25,027 bases of DNA, from NCBI GenBank assembly GCA_025363505.1, contig JANYDV010000051.1:1-25027 (forward strand), read 5' to 3'. Positions within the stretch are counted from its first letter, which is position 1; each line of letters starts with the position of its first letter. Position numbers and translations under genes: made by a program. Source of the stretch: Bacteroidota bacterium (GTDB lineage Bacteria; Bacteroidota; Ignavibacteria; Palsa-1295). The notes beneath the pieces are model-generated. The model was not told where the DNA came from. It saw nothing but the letters and a program-made list of their open reading frames with translations, and did no database searches. Positions 15,335-23,209 of this stretch are shown here, piece by piece.

Positions 15335-16312
15335 ATGAAGCGAATCATTTTTCTTTGTATGTTCATTCTCCCACTTACTATAAAAGCGCAAGAAATAGGG
15401 ATTGGATATTCCGTGCAACAAGTACGCAATTCTCTGATTCAATATCATGTGGATTTTGATACAGTCGTTGAAGGACAAATAATAAGACGAGTTACAGTCA
15501 TTAATGCTAAAGATGTACCAAAATTCGGAGTTAAAGGCGACGAAGTAATAAAGTTTGAAAAACCGGATAAGGTTACTGAGATTAAATGGGTGGGTAAAAA
15601 TATGTCAAAAGAAGATGCAAACTTTATATCAGCGGAAATAAAGAAAATTCTTAATGCTGAGCCAAAAATAAAAAATCCTGATTGGCAATATGATTTATAC
15701 TACTATTGGGAATTTACGAATGTAAACGCATTATTAACTCTTTCAAAAGAGAAGGAAATTGCAGTAACTATTTCTGATCCAACGGCTGAAAGTACAAATC
15801 AACTTTTGAAACCAATCAGCAACGATAGCGAGGGGTTAAAAAGTAGTATATTTTTCGGTATCGGTGGCGGGAAGACGGGCTTTGCTGCAGGTATAGGTCT
15901 TATTTATAAATATATCGGTATTGGTATTACTGGCACATTTGCAGATTTATTCTCGGAGCCATCAACTACAGATGCCTATCCTTCCACTTTTCTGTCATCA
16001 TCCACTTCTTCTTCTAAGAAATACGACGTAGGATACACAAGCTATGATTTATTAGGAGTTATTCCTATTACGAGCAAATTTTCAATTCAAGGAAGTATCG
16101 GATATTTTACTAATAACTGGGAAGTTCTTACTACCACTAGAGATAATGATGGTATCCTTTCCACGGCGGTAAGAAAAACAGAAAGTGGTTCATATAGTCA
16201 TGGTATTTCATGGGGAGTTGGTTTACAATTCAATGCGTCTTCACTGATAATGGTGGGGATTAATTACTCAAGTATTAATGCGATTCTTTTAAACATCGGT
16301 TATCGCTATTAG
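15335..16312 (+). CDS. Exported protein of unknown function with barrel-like C-terminal half
   Basis: 325 residues with a signal peptide (about 1-18, cut near IKA before QE). Residues about 20-160 form a mixed, charged domain with no motif I recognise. Residues about 165-325 show repeated short Gly- and aromatic-rich strands (FFGIGGGKTGFAAGIGL, IGIGITGTF, and the final LLNIGYRY) and end in Y, which suggests a small outer-membrane barrel of about eight strands. Ser/Thr-rich loops separate the strands. It is divergent from the XRE gene, with the operator between them, so it is probably that regulator's target. Codon use is visibly more A/T-rich than in neighbours such as ychF, hinting at acquisition. 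No homologue is recognised from sequence alone. Confidence 0.7.
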   Translation: MKRIIFLCMFILPLTIKAQEIGIGYSVQQVRNSLIQYHVDFDTVVEGQIIRRVTVINAKDVPKFGVKGDEVIKFEKPDKVTEIKWVGKNMSKEDANFISAEIKKILNAEPKIKNPDWQYDLYYYWEFTNVNALLTLSKEKEIAVTISDPTAESTNQLLKPISNDSEGLKSSIFFGIGGGKTGFAAGIGLIYKYIGIGITGTFADLFSEPSTTDAYPSTFLSSSTSSSKKYDVGYTSYDLLGVIPITSKFSIQGSIGYFTNNWEVLTTTRDNDGILSTAVRKTESGSYSHGISWGVGLQFNASSLIMVGINYSSINAILLNIGYRY

Positions 16313-16470
16313 GATTGAAAGAAATTTATACAAAGCGTATTAGAAGAGTAGGTTTTTTAATTATTTTATTACAATAACTAAAACTAATTAATAGAAAGAA
16401 TATATACTTCAATCAGCTGTTGTAAATAGGAAGCGAACTCCTCATCCAAAAGTTGATGTTCTATATTCAA

Positions 16471-17421
16471 ATGACAACAGACCAACTTCTTTTCGCATAT
16501 ACCAATATGCTCCGTGCTCGGGAGTTTGATAATGCGTTGATCAATTTGTATCGGCAATCAAAGATCGTTGGTGGTGTGTATTCTCAGATCGGCAATGAAG
16601 CGACGAGCGTCGGGACTTCGATGGCACTTGGCGATGGCGATATTATCTTTCCGATGCACCGTGATAATGGCGCACATTTTGTTCGCGGAATGACAGCGCA
16701 AGAAATGGCGATCAATTTTCTGTTTCGCAAAGGTGCAATGACTCGCGGCACCGATGGCACCGGTCATTTTGCCGATCCAAAGCGTGGCATCTACGGCAAT
16801 GTCTCGCATCTCGGGGCAATGGTACCCGTTGCCGCAGGTGTTGCTCTTGCTCAGAAGATGAAGAAGACGAAAAATGTGGTTATTAATTATATCGGTGACG
16901 GCGGTTCATCGGTCGGCGAAGTTCACGAAGGCTTAATGATGGCATCGGTAATGAACTTGCCGTTTATTCTTATTATCGAAAATAATCAATACGCATACTC
17001 GACTCCCGTAGCACATCAAACACATAATCCAAAGTATTCAGATCGCGCAATTGGCTACGGTATTCCCGGGGTAACAGTTGATGGTACCGATCTCGAAGCC
17101 GTGTTTGCTGCAACATCAACTGCTGTAGAGCGTGCTCGTGTTGGCAATGGACCAACGTTGATAGAATCGGTCACGATGCGTATGAGGGGTCATGCTGAGC
17201 ACGATGGCGGTGAGTACGTCCCGAAAGAACAAATTATTGAATGGCAAAAGAAAGACCCCGTTCTGAAAACAAGAGCACTGCTCCTCAAAAATAAAATAAA
17301 AGAGCAAGAGATCGTCCTGCTCGAAACTCAGATTAAGCAAGAGATTGATGCTGCGGTCGCCTATGCTAATCAATTGCCGCCCCCCGATCCGTCAGAAGCC
17401 CGACGAGGAGTATTTATTTAA
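16471..17421 (+). CDS. Thiamine-diphosphate-dependent 2-oxoacid dehydrogenase E1 component, alpha subunit
   Basis: About 316 residues. The thiamine-diphosphate motif begins GDG (142-144 from the chosen start) and closes with ENNQ about 27 residues later. HRDNGAHFVRG and the C-terminal MRMRGHAEHDGGEYVP phosphorylation-loop-like segment are typical of E1-alpha from branched-chain or acetoin/pyruvate dehydrogenase complexes. It decarboxylates a 2-oxoacid and passes the acyl group to the E2 lipoyl domain. No E1-beta, E2 or E3 gene is within the window, and the next gene is convergent, so this alpha subunit is alone. I prefer the ATG at 16471; the ATG at 16456 would add five residues. No convincing Shine-Dalgarno separates the two. 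The true substrate is not determinable here. Confidence 0.88.
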   Translation: MTTDQLLFAYTNMLRAREFDNALINLYRQSKIVGGVYSQIGNEATSVGTSMALGDGDIIFPMHRDNGAHFVRGMTAQEMAINFLFRKGAMTRGTDGTGHFADPKRGIYGNVSHLGAMVPVAAGVALAQKMKKTKNVVINYIGDGGSSVGEVHEGLMMASVMNLPFILIIENNQYAYSTPVAHQTHNPKYSDRAIGYGIPGVTVDGTDLEAVFAATSTAVERARVGNGPTLIESVTMRMRGHAEHDGGEYVPKEQIIEWQKKDPVLKTRALLLKNKIKEQEIVLLETQIKQEIDAAVAYANQLPPPDPSEARRGVFI

Positions 17422-18365
17422 GCAAGAATCTCTGAAGATAATGGTGCGTAAAGAATTTCTTCCAGCGAACTAAGCTCGGTGTTCCAGCCTGCCCACGATT
17501 CGGCGTGATATAACGATTCTTGCTCAGAAGCGCCGAGTGTTTTTGCCAGAGTATAGATCGCTCCAAAGACATCACCGGAGCCGGTGGTATTAAGAATTGG
17601 ACGTTTGGTCGGATCTTTTTTCCAAATTTTCTCTGCTGTAAAATCAAAACTCGTAGCACCTCGCTCGGCACGTGTGACGATCACTGTCTGCGGCGAACCA
17701 TTAGTATTAAAGAGTCTTCGAATTTCTTGAAGCAGTTCAAGCTCTGAATTTAATTCATACGCACCAAGCCAGTCAGATTCGAGTTCATTCATTTGCACAG
17801 AATCAACGCAAGCGAGCCATTCGCGCCAATCACTTCGTCCCGCAAGTTTACGCGGTTGAGAATCGGTAGACAACTCACCCAAGACCATCGCGTGAACATC
17901 AAGATGGATATGTGCTTTGGTTTTTGTGCGGAGCCATTGCATCGTTTCGAGAGAAATATCAAAACCGGAAATCATATTAATAAATAATCCATCGAGTGAT
18001 TCCAGATCAATCCACGAAAGTTCTGCTTGCGTCAGCTCGGGCAAAATGCTGGGGCAATGCTCACTACGATTTGCATCGTCTTGATAGACAAGTCGTACAC
18101 GATTAGTCAAAGCCTCTGTTTGCAGTAACGGTGTAATATCTTTGAAATGTGTGAGGAGTTTGAAGAACGGGAGTATTAACTCGCGGTCCGGTTTGGAATT
18201 CCATGTTATTGGGATGCACTCGACATTCTCACCAAGTTCGCGAATGGCACGTTCGATTGCAGCATACGAATACAAGATTCCGCCAAATGCTTGAGAAGTG
18301 ATTTCGCCAGATGGCGAGATCACTTCATCAATACACGGTGCGCCGATAATGCCGATACGTTTCAT
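17418..18365 (-). CDS. PfkB-family carbohydrate/nucleoside kinase
   Basis: About 315 residues. The C-terminal PfkB signature reads NTTGSGDVFGA, with the Asp that acts as catalytic base and the anion-hole glycines. The N-terminal half carries a substrate-site FGGILYSYAAI segment. A VDSVQMNELE stretch matches the conserved N-x-x-E region that organises magnesium and phosphate. The family phosphorylates sugars, nucleosides or related alcohols with ATP. The start is taken at the ATG giving MKRIGIIGAPCIDEV, because the longer frame begins at a TTG and adds 13 non-family residues. It is convergent with, and overlaps by four bases, the E1-alpha gene. Substrate is unknown. Confidence 0.85.
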   Translation of the reverse strand: MKRIGIIGAPCIDEVISPSGEITSQAFGGILYSYAAIERAIRELGENVECIPITWNSKPDRELILPFFKLLTHFKDITPLLQTEALTNRVRLVYQDDANRSEHCPSILPELTQAELSWIDLESLDGLFINMISGFDISLETMQWLRTKTKAHIHLDVHAMVLGELSTDSQPRKLAGRSDWREWLACVDSVQMNELESDWLGAYELNSELELLQEIRRLFNTNGSPQTVIVTRAERGATSFDFTAEKIWKKDPTKRPILNTTGSGDVFGAIYTLAKTLGASEQESLYHAESWAGWNTELSSLEEILYAPLSSEILA

Positions 18366-18469
18366 CGGGTCTTTAACAATGAATTCGTCGAGTTTTGTTG
18401 CCAATCAAACTCGTAGAAAACGATTGTCACTTGTTTCAGGTTTGTACGCCTTCGAAAGATATTACCATC

Positions 18470-19114
18470 ATGCTCAAAACCGCCATTTCCGAAATTCTCG
18501 GAACATTCATCATTGTTATTATCGGTACCGCTTCGATCATTATCAATGATATGAGCGGTGGCGCGGTGACGCATTTTGGAATATGTATCTGTTGGGGAGT
18601 TGCAGTATTTTTGGCGATCTATCTTTGCGAAAAAATTGCGGAAGGACATTTTAATCCGGCAGTATCAACAGTCTTAGCAATTACCAGCGGCACGACCACA
18701 CCGATATATATCCTTCGTGTGGTTTCGCAACTATCCGGAGCTATACTGGCAAGTGTTATCCTTTCGTTGATATTCCCAATACATCCTTCACTTGGCGGAA
18801 CACTGCCAAAGTTAGACCTTTGGAAAGTATTTATAATTGAAGTGACTATCTCGTTTGCATTAATGACCACCGTATTTTTTGTCCAATCAAAAGGAGAAAA
18901 GTTGTCTGTATTCAACGTTGCGGTGATTATTGGTCTGTATGTATTTGTTGCGGCATATATTACAGGACCCTATACGGGAGCCTCAATGAACCCGGCGCGT
19001 ACGCTCGGTCCGGCAATTGTATCGGGATATGCTCCGAGTGTATGGCTCTATATGATTACTGCTCCGATTGGGATGTTCTTGGCAGTACCAATGAAGAAAG
19101 TGTTTAAGAAGTAA
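18470..19114 (+). CDS. Aquaporin (MIP family channel)
   Basis: 214 residues with six hydrophobic helices and both NPA half-helices: HFNPAVS after the second helix and SMNPARTLGPA after the fifth. The Arg after the second NPA is the selectivity-filter residue. The sequence after it (TLGPA rather than an Asp) favours a water-selective rather than glycerol-type channel. The ATG at 18470 starts with MLKTAISEILGTF, as in other family members; the open frame upstream begins at a TTG with unrelated residues. It is divergent from the PfkB kinase, with about 104 bases between the starts. Confidence 0.92.
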   Translation: MLKTAISEILGTFIIVIIGTASIIINDMSGGAVTHFGICICWGVAVFLAIYLCEKIAEGHFNPAVSTVLAITSGTTTPIYILRVVSQLSGAILASVILSLIFPIHPSLGGTLPKLDLWKVFIIEVTISFALMTTVFFVQSKGEKLSVFNVAVIIGLYVFVAAYITGPYTGASMNPARTLGPAIVSGYAPSVWLYMITAPIGMFLAVPMKKVFKK

Positions 19115-19175
19115 TAATGAGGGGGCAATAATTTCTGTTGACAAATCTCCTCCGAAGATTGTTGCATAACTCAAT

Positions 19176-20549
19176 ATGAAAGAAAGAATTCGCATTGCTT
19201 CCGGGCAAGGATTTTGGGGCGATCTGCCAAGTGCGCCGATCGATCAGGTCCGTCTTGCCAACGACAAATCGCCGATTGATTATATGATGATGGACTACCT
19301 CGCTGAGGTAACAATGTCCATTATGCAAAAGCAAAAACTGCGCGACCCCAAAGCAGGCTATGCTAAAGATCTGGTAGAGGTTATTGATACTATTCTGCCT
19401 GATATTGTCAATAAGAATATCAAAGTGATTACCAATGGCGGCGGAGTCAACCCCGAAGCTTGTCGTGATGCAATTTTTGCGGCAGCGCGAAAAAAAGGTA
19501 TTAAGATCAAAGTCGGTATTGTGCTCGAAGATAATATTCTCGACTCGATCGATTCGCTGTTGGCAAGTGGACATCCACTCAAGAATATGGAGACGGGCGA
19601 ATCATTAAAAAATGTTCGTAGTCGTGTCTTAAGTGCAAATGTGTATTTTGGTGCTGCACCAATAGTCGAGGCTTTGAGACAAGGTGCGCAGATTGTTATT
19701 ACCGGACGTACAACCGACACCGGGTTAACCCTTGCTCCGATGATTCACGAATTCGGGTGGTCGCCAAATGATTGGGATAAGATGGCAGCCGGCACAGTAG
19801 CCGGACATATCCTTGAATGCGGTGCCCAAAGTTCGGGGGGTAATTTTTCTGCTGATTGGAAGAAAGTAAAAGATTTTACAAATATCGGTTTCCCGATAGC
19901 CGAAGCATTCCCGAATGGCGAGTTTATTATTACGAAGCATCCGAAAACAGGAGGGATAGTGTCACGTGCGAGTGTTGCCGAGCAGCTGCTGTATGAAATC
20001 GGTGACCCACGCGAATACATCACACCTGATTGTGTTGCAGATTTTACATCAATCCAACTCGAAGACTTAGGTCGAGATCGCGTAAAAGTATTCGGAATAA
20101 AAGGACGTCCCGCAACGGAGTTCTTTAAAGTATCAATGTCCTATAATGATGGATATTCTGCGCAAGGAACATTGACCTATACTTGGCCTGATGCGATGGA
20201 GAAAGCAAAACTATCGGATAAGATTTTACGCGGACGCTTGAAAAAAGCGGAGTGTACATTTGAAGAAATGCGAACCGAATTTCTTGGTTTTAATTCTTGC
20301 CATGGCTCACTCACCCCAACCAAAGAATCGGATGTCGAAGAAGTTGTGGTAAAATTTGCCGTCAGAGGTCAGGATAAAAATTCGATTATTGAATTTGGTA
20401 AAAATATTGCACCGCTGATCTTAACAGGTCCGCCAAGCGTAACCGGTTTTGCCGGTGGCAGACCAAAGCCGAGTGATGTCGTTGCCTATTGGCCAGCATT
20501 ACTGAAGAAAACAGCAGTCACCCCACGAGTAATAGTTGAGGAAGCATAA
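19176..20549 (+). CDS. AtuA-family protein (DUF1446), N-terminal-domain-only form
   Basis: 457 residues corresponding to the main domain of AtuA: RIASGQGFWGDLPSAP at the start, ITNGGGVNPEACRDA, VITGRTTDTGLTLAPMIHEFGW and HILECGAQSSGGNFSADW are characteristic. The family is named after a citronellol/geraniol catabolism gene of Pseudomonas, but its biochemical role is uncertain and many members occur outside terpene pathways. Known AtuA proteins carry an extra C-terminal domain of about 110 residues. Here that piece is encoded by the next gene, joined through a TAATG overlap. No acyl-CoA carboxylase genes accompany it, so terpene degradation should not be assumed. Confidence 0.88.
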   Translation: MKERIRIASGQGFWGDLPSAPIDQVRLANDKSPIDYMMMDYLAEVTMSIMQKQKLRDPKAGYAKDLVEVIDTILPDIVNKNIKVITNGGGVNPEACRDAIFAAARKKGIKIKVGIVLEDNILDSIDSLLASGHPLKNMETGESLKNVRSRVLSANVYFGAAPIVEALRQGAQIVITGRTTDTGLTLAPMIHEFGWSPNDWDKMAAGTVAGHILECGAQSSGGNFSADWKKVKDFTNIGFPIAEAFPNGEFIITKHPKTGGIVSRASVAEQLLYEIGDPREYITPDCVADFTSIQLEDLGRDRVKVFGIKGRPATEFFKVSMSYNDGYSAQGTLTYTWPDAMEKAKLSDKILRGRLKKAECTFEEMRTEFLGFNSCHGSLTPTKESDVEEVVVKFAVRGQDKNSIIEFGKNIAPLILTGPPSVTGFAGGRPKPSDVVAYWPALLKKTAVTPRVIVEEA

Positions 20550-20932
20550 TGAAAGTACAATTATTAGAAATTTGTCATGCCCGTAGTGGTGATAAAGGCG
20601 ATGCAGCAAATGTCGGTTTGATAGCTCGTGATGAGCGATTCTATACACTGATCAAAAAAGAAATTACTGCCGCGAAAGTTAAAAAGCATTTTAAGGGTAT
20701 TTGTCTTGGTAAAGTAGAGCGCTACGAACTTCCCAACCTTTGGGCATTGAATTTCTTGCTGCATAACACCCTCGGCGGAGGCGGCACGGTCAGCTTAAAA
20801 CAAGATGCTCAGGGCAAAACACTGGCAGCCGCTATTTTACGAATGGAAGTAAACGTCCCTCCGGCAGTATTGAGAAAGACCACTCAGAAACAAAAATCAT
20901 TGAAGCGTGTTGTTAAGAAAAAAAGCAAGTGA
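20549..20932 (+). CDS. AtuA C-terminal-domain-like protein
   Basis: 127 residues. LEICHARSGDKGDAANVGLIARD at the start and NFLLHNTLGGGGTVSLKQDAQGKTLAAAILRMEV later are the signature of the domain found at the end of full-length AtuA. The ATG overlaps the TAA of the preceding gene by one base, so translation is coupled, and the two products probably form one enzyme. A Lys/Arg-rich tail (about residues 110-127) is not part of the usual domain. Confidence 0.88.
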   Translation: MKVQLLEICHARSGDKGDAANVGLIARDERFYTLIKKEITAAKVKKHFKGICLGKVERYELPNLWALNFLLHNTLGGGGTVSLKQDAQGKTLAAAILRMEVNVPPAVLRKTTQKQKSLKRVVKKKSK

Positions 20933-21831
20933 AGCAGTTTATTGTAATATGTTTTATTAGTCTGTTCGTATTCACGATTACGAGTTGTAAAAAAATGACG
21001 ACCGAGCCCGTGTCATCACTCTATGCCGGGGATATTTCGATAACTACCAGTCATCTTCGTCCTCCTCGTCTCGGAGAGCAATATGTGCTATGGCTGCGAA
21101 ACGGAATTGATTCTCCCTGGGTCAATACAACACTGATCAAAGTAGCATATATTAGTCCCGCCGACACCAGTGCTTTCCTTTTTCACCATACATTTACTAC
21201 CGGCATTATTAATATATCGGATGCGATGATAACGATCGAAAATAACCCCACGCCGATAGTGCCGGGGTTAGTACTAATGAGTGGTCAATTGAGCGGTGAT
21301 GATAGTAAAAAAACTTCCAACCTTTCGGCGACTCCTCTCGGTGATTTCTCCGAACTCAACGGCTCAGTAGTATATACTACTCAGTCCTCTGATACGACGG
21401 CGTATAAGCACGAATTCTATCTTTCTTCATACAATGGCTCAACGTTTGTGCCATCACTTTCGCGACTACCGTTCGCGCCGTCAGGATGGAAATATGGTGT
21501 ATGGGCAGTTGATTCAAATTTTACTCCTGATCAGTTAATTTTCTACGGCTTGTTTTCCGACTCGCTCGGGCATGACAGTGACAGCACTAATGACCATCTC
21601 TTGTTTCCGGGTGGTGACAAACTTCAGCCGATGGATGTCTCTACCGGAAGCATTATCGTGACCCTTGAGCCGGATTTTTATGGCAACAATGTAAAGCTCA
21701 AAGGACCATCTCCATTTCCGCTGCTAAGTCTTAAACGATCAAAATATATTCAGCGGAATATAAATTATCCAATGACACGAGTTGCCGCCACAGGAATACC
21801 CTCTGCAATAATAAGAATTATTAAGAAGTAA
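20929..21831 (+). CDS. Predicted lipoprotein of unknown function
   Basis: 300 residues. It starts with GTG in a four-base GTGA overlap with the stop of the AtuA C-terminal-like gene, so it is the third member of that operon. The N-terminus is a short hydrophobic signal followed by the lipobox ITSC, with Cys20 as the acylation site, then KKM and a Ser/Thr-rich mature region. The remainder is beta-rich and soluble (repeated SDTTAY, DSTND, VTLEPDFYG patterns) with no enzyme motif I recognise. The stop overlaps the convergent lysC gene by 11 bases. Lipid attachment is well supported; the function and any link to AtuA are unknown. Confidence 0.78.
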   Translation: MKQFIVICFISLFVFTITSCKKMTTEPVSSLYAGDISITTSHLRPPRLGEQYVLWLRNGIDSPWVNTTLIKVAYISPADTSAFLFHHTFTTGIINISDAMITIENNPTPIVPGLVLMSGQLSGDDSKKTSNLSATPLGDFSELNGSVVYTTQSSDTTAYKHEFYLSSYNGSTFVPSLSRLPFAPSGWKYGVWAVDSNFTPDQLIFYGLFSDSLGHDSDSTNDHLLFPGGDKLQPMDVSTGSIIVTLEPDFYGNNVKLKGPSPFPLLSLKRSKYIQRNINYPMTRVAATGIPSAIIRIIKK

Positions 21832-23200
21832 AAAATTCTTTATGGATACGGCGGACTGCTGACTCAATCTCATCATCCGGTATTACCAGAGAGATCGCAT
21901 TTCCGGAACCCCCGAATGAAACCATCTCACAATTATTTTTCTTAACGGCAGAAAATAATCGTGCTGCCACACCCGCCGAATATTCAAGCCCATGCCCTAC
22001 AAGAGTAATTAATGCTCTCCCCTGTTTGGATGTAAGGTTGGTATAATCACGTAAAGCAGATTGTAATTTTGACAATTCCTCAGCGCTGTCGAGGGCAAAT
22101 ATTGCATTGTCAAACGACAAACTTGTTGCCAGGGGGATGATCTTATGCTCCGAAAGAGCATCAAAAATCATCGCAAGAGAAGTTGCTACCGGTACAAGCT
22201 CGGTCGAACAAATTTTGAGAAGTGCGATATTGCGTTTAATAGCAATACCGGTAATTCCGGATGTACCTTCGGATGAAGTAAGGATTGTTGTGCCTTTAAG
22301 AGTGGGCTGTTTGGAAGAAAGTACTCTTACGGGTATTCCTGCTTCGACAGCAGGACCGATCGTTTCAGGATGCAGTACCTTAGCACCAAAGAATGCCATT
22401 GTTGATGCATCAACAAAACTGACAACGGGTTGTGCATATGCCTCGGAGACCAGACGAGGGTCGCAGGTATAAATTCCGGCAACATCGGTCCAGATCTGAA
22501 TTTCTTTTGCTGCAATAGCAATACCCATTATTGCTGCCGAAAAATCAGACCCTCCTCTACCAATGGTTGTCGTTTCGCCGCGTTTGGTTGCGCCGATAAA
22601 TCCTTGTGTAATGCAAACTGCACCGCCGATCATTTTTTTTGCATGTGCTTTCATGCGCTTCGTTATCTCGCCAATTTGTGGTCGAGCAAGCGTAAAGGCA
22701 GAGTCAGTAATAAAAAAATCGCGTGCATCGCAGTAATGGACTGCAATTGATTTTTTTGAAAGGTGTTCACGAAGTGCATGAGCAAATATCGTAGTCGATG
22801 CGCGCTCGCCGGCAGAAAGTAATTTGTCTTTCATCTTGGGCGTAAGCTCGCCTAAGAGTTCAATGCCTCGAACAAGCGTTCGAAGTTCGCGCCAGATAAA
22901 GCGTAATTCTAAAGCGGCTTCTTGTTCAACTCGGAGCGAGAGTTTGAGATCATGGACAATATTGTAATGGCGTTGGTCCAGCTCAGTGATCGTTTTATGT
23001 GCTTCATCAAATTTCTTGAGCATCGCAAGCTCCCCAATACGGATGAGCGAATTTGTAACGCCCGAACACGCTGAGAGCACAACCAAAGGACGGATACCAC
23101 GTTTGATGCCGTGCTGTTTGACAATTTCCATCACGCGCCGCATTGCCGGTGCATCTTGCACCGAGGTCCCGCCAAATTTTTGTACGACGATCTGAGACAT
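21821..23200 (-). CDS. lysC: Aspartate kinase
   Basis: About 459 residues. It phosphorylates aspartate, opening the route to lysine, threonine, methionine and diaminopimelate. The N-terminal kinase domain shows VVQKFGGTSVQD and TTIGRGGSDFSA. The C-terminal third contains two ACT domains (about residues 310-375 and 390-459), the usual sites for feedback inhibition by lysine or threonine. It is monofunctional, without a homoserine dehydrogenase fusion. The start is the ATG at 23200; the frame opens one codon earlier at a TTG. It lies nine bases downstream of the substrate-binding-protein gene, so it is probably in the same transcript. Confidence 0.96.
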   Translation of the reverse strand: MSQIVVQKFGGTSVQDAPAMRRVMEIVKQHGIKRGIRPLVVLSACSGVTNSLIRIGELAMLKKFDEAHKTITELDQRHYNIVHDLKLSLRVEQEAALELRFIWRELRTLVRGIELLGELTPKMKDKLLSAGERASTTIFAHALREHLSKKSIAVHYCDARDFFITDSAFTLARPQIGEITKRMKAHAKKMIGGAVCITQGFIGATKRGETTTIGRGGSDFSAAIMGIAIAAKEIQIWTDVAGIYTCDPRLVSEAYAQPVVSFVDASTMAFFGAKVLHPETIGPAVEAGIPVRVLSSKQPTLKGTTILTSSEGTSGITGIAIKRNIALLKICSTELVPVATSLAMIFDALSEHKIIPLATSLSFDNAIFALDSAEELSKLQSALRDYTNLTSKQGRALITLVGHGLEYSAGVAARLFSAVKKNNCEMVSFGGSGNAISLVIPDDEIESAVRRIHKEFFTS

Positions 23201-23209
23201 CAAATATAT

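Noticed and set aside
15024..16312. Toxin-antitoxin or phage-defence module built on the XRE gene
   Set aside because: The partner gene is divergent and its product has a signal peptide and barrel-like strands; no toxin or nuclease is present.
18395..18469. Longer aquaporin N-terminus from the TTG at 18395
   Set aside because: The added 25 residues do not resemble the family, and the ATG at 18470 gives the normal first helix.
19138..19143. TTGACA as a -35 box for the AtuA gene
   Set aside because: No acceptable -10 hexamer lies 16-18 bases downstream.
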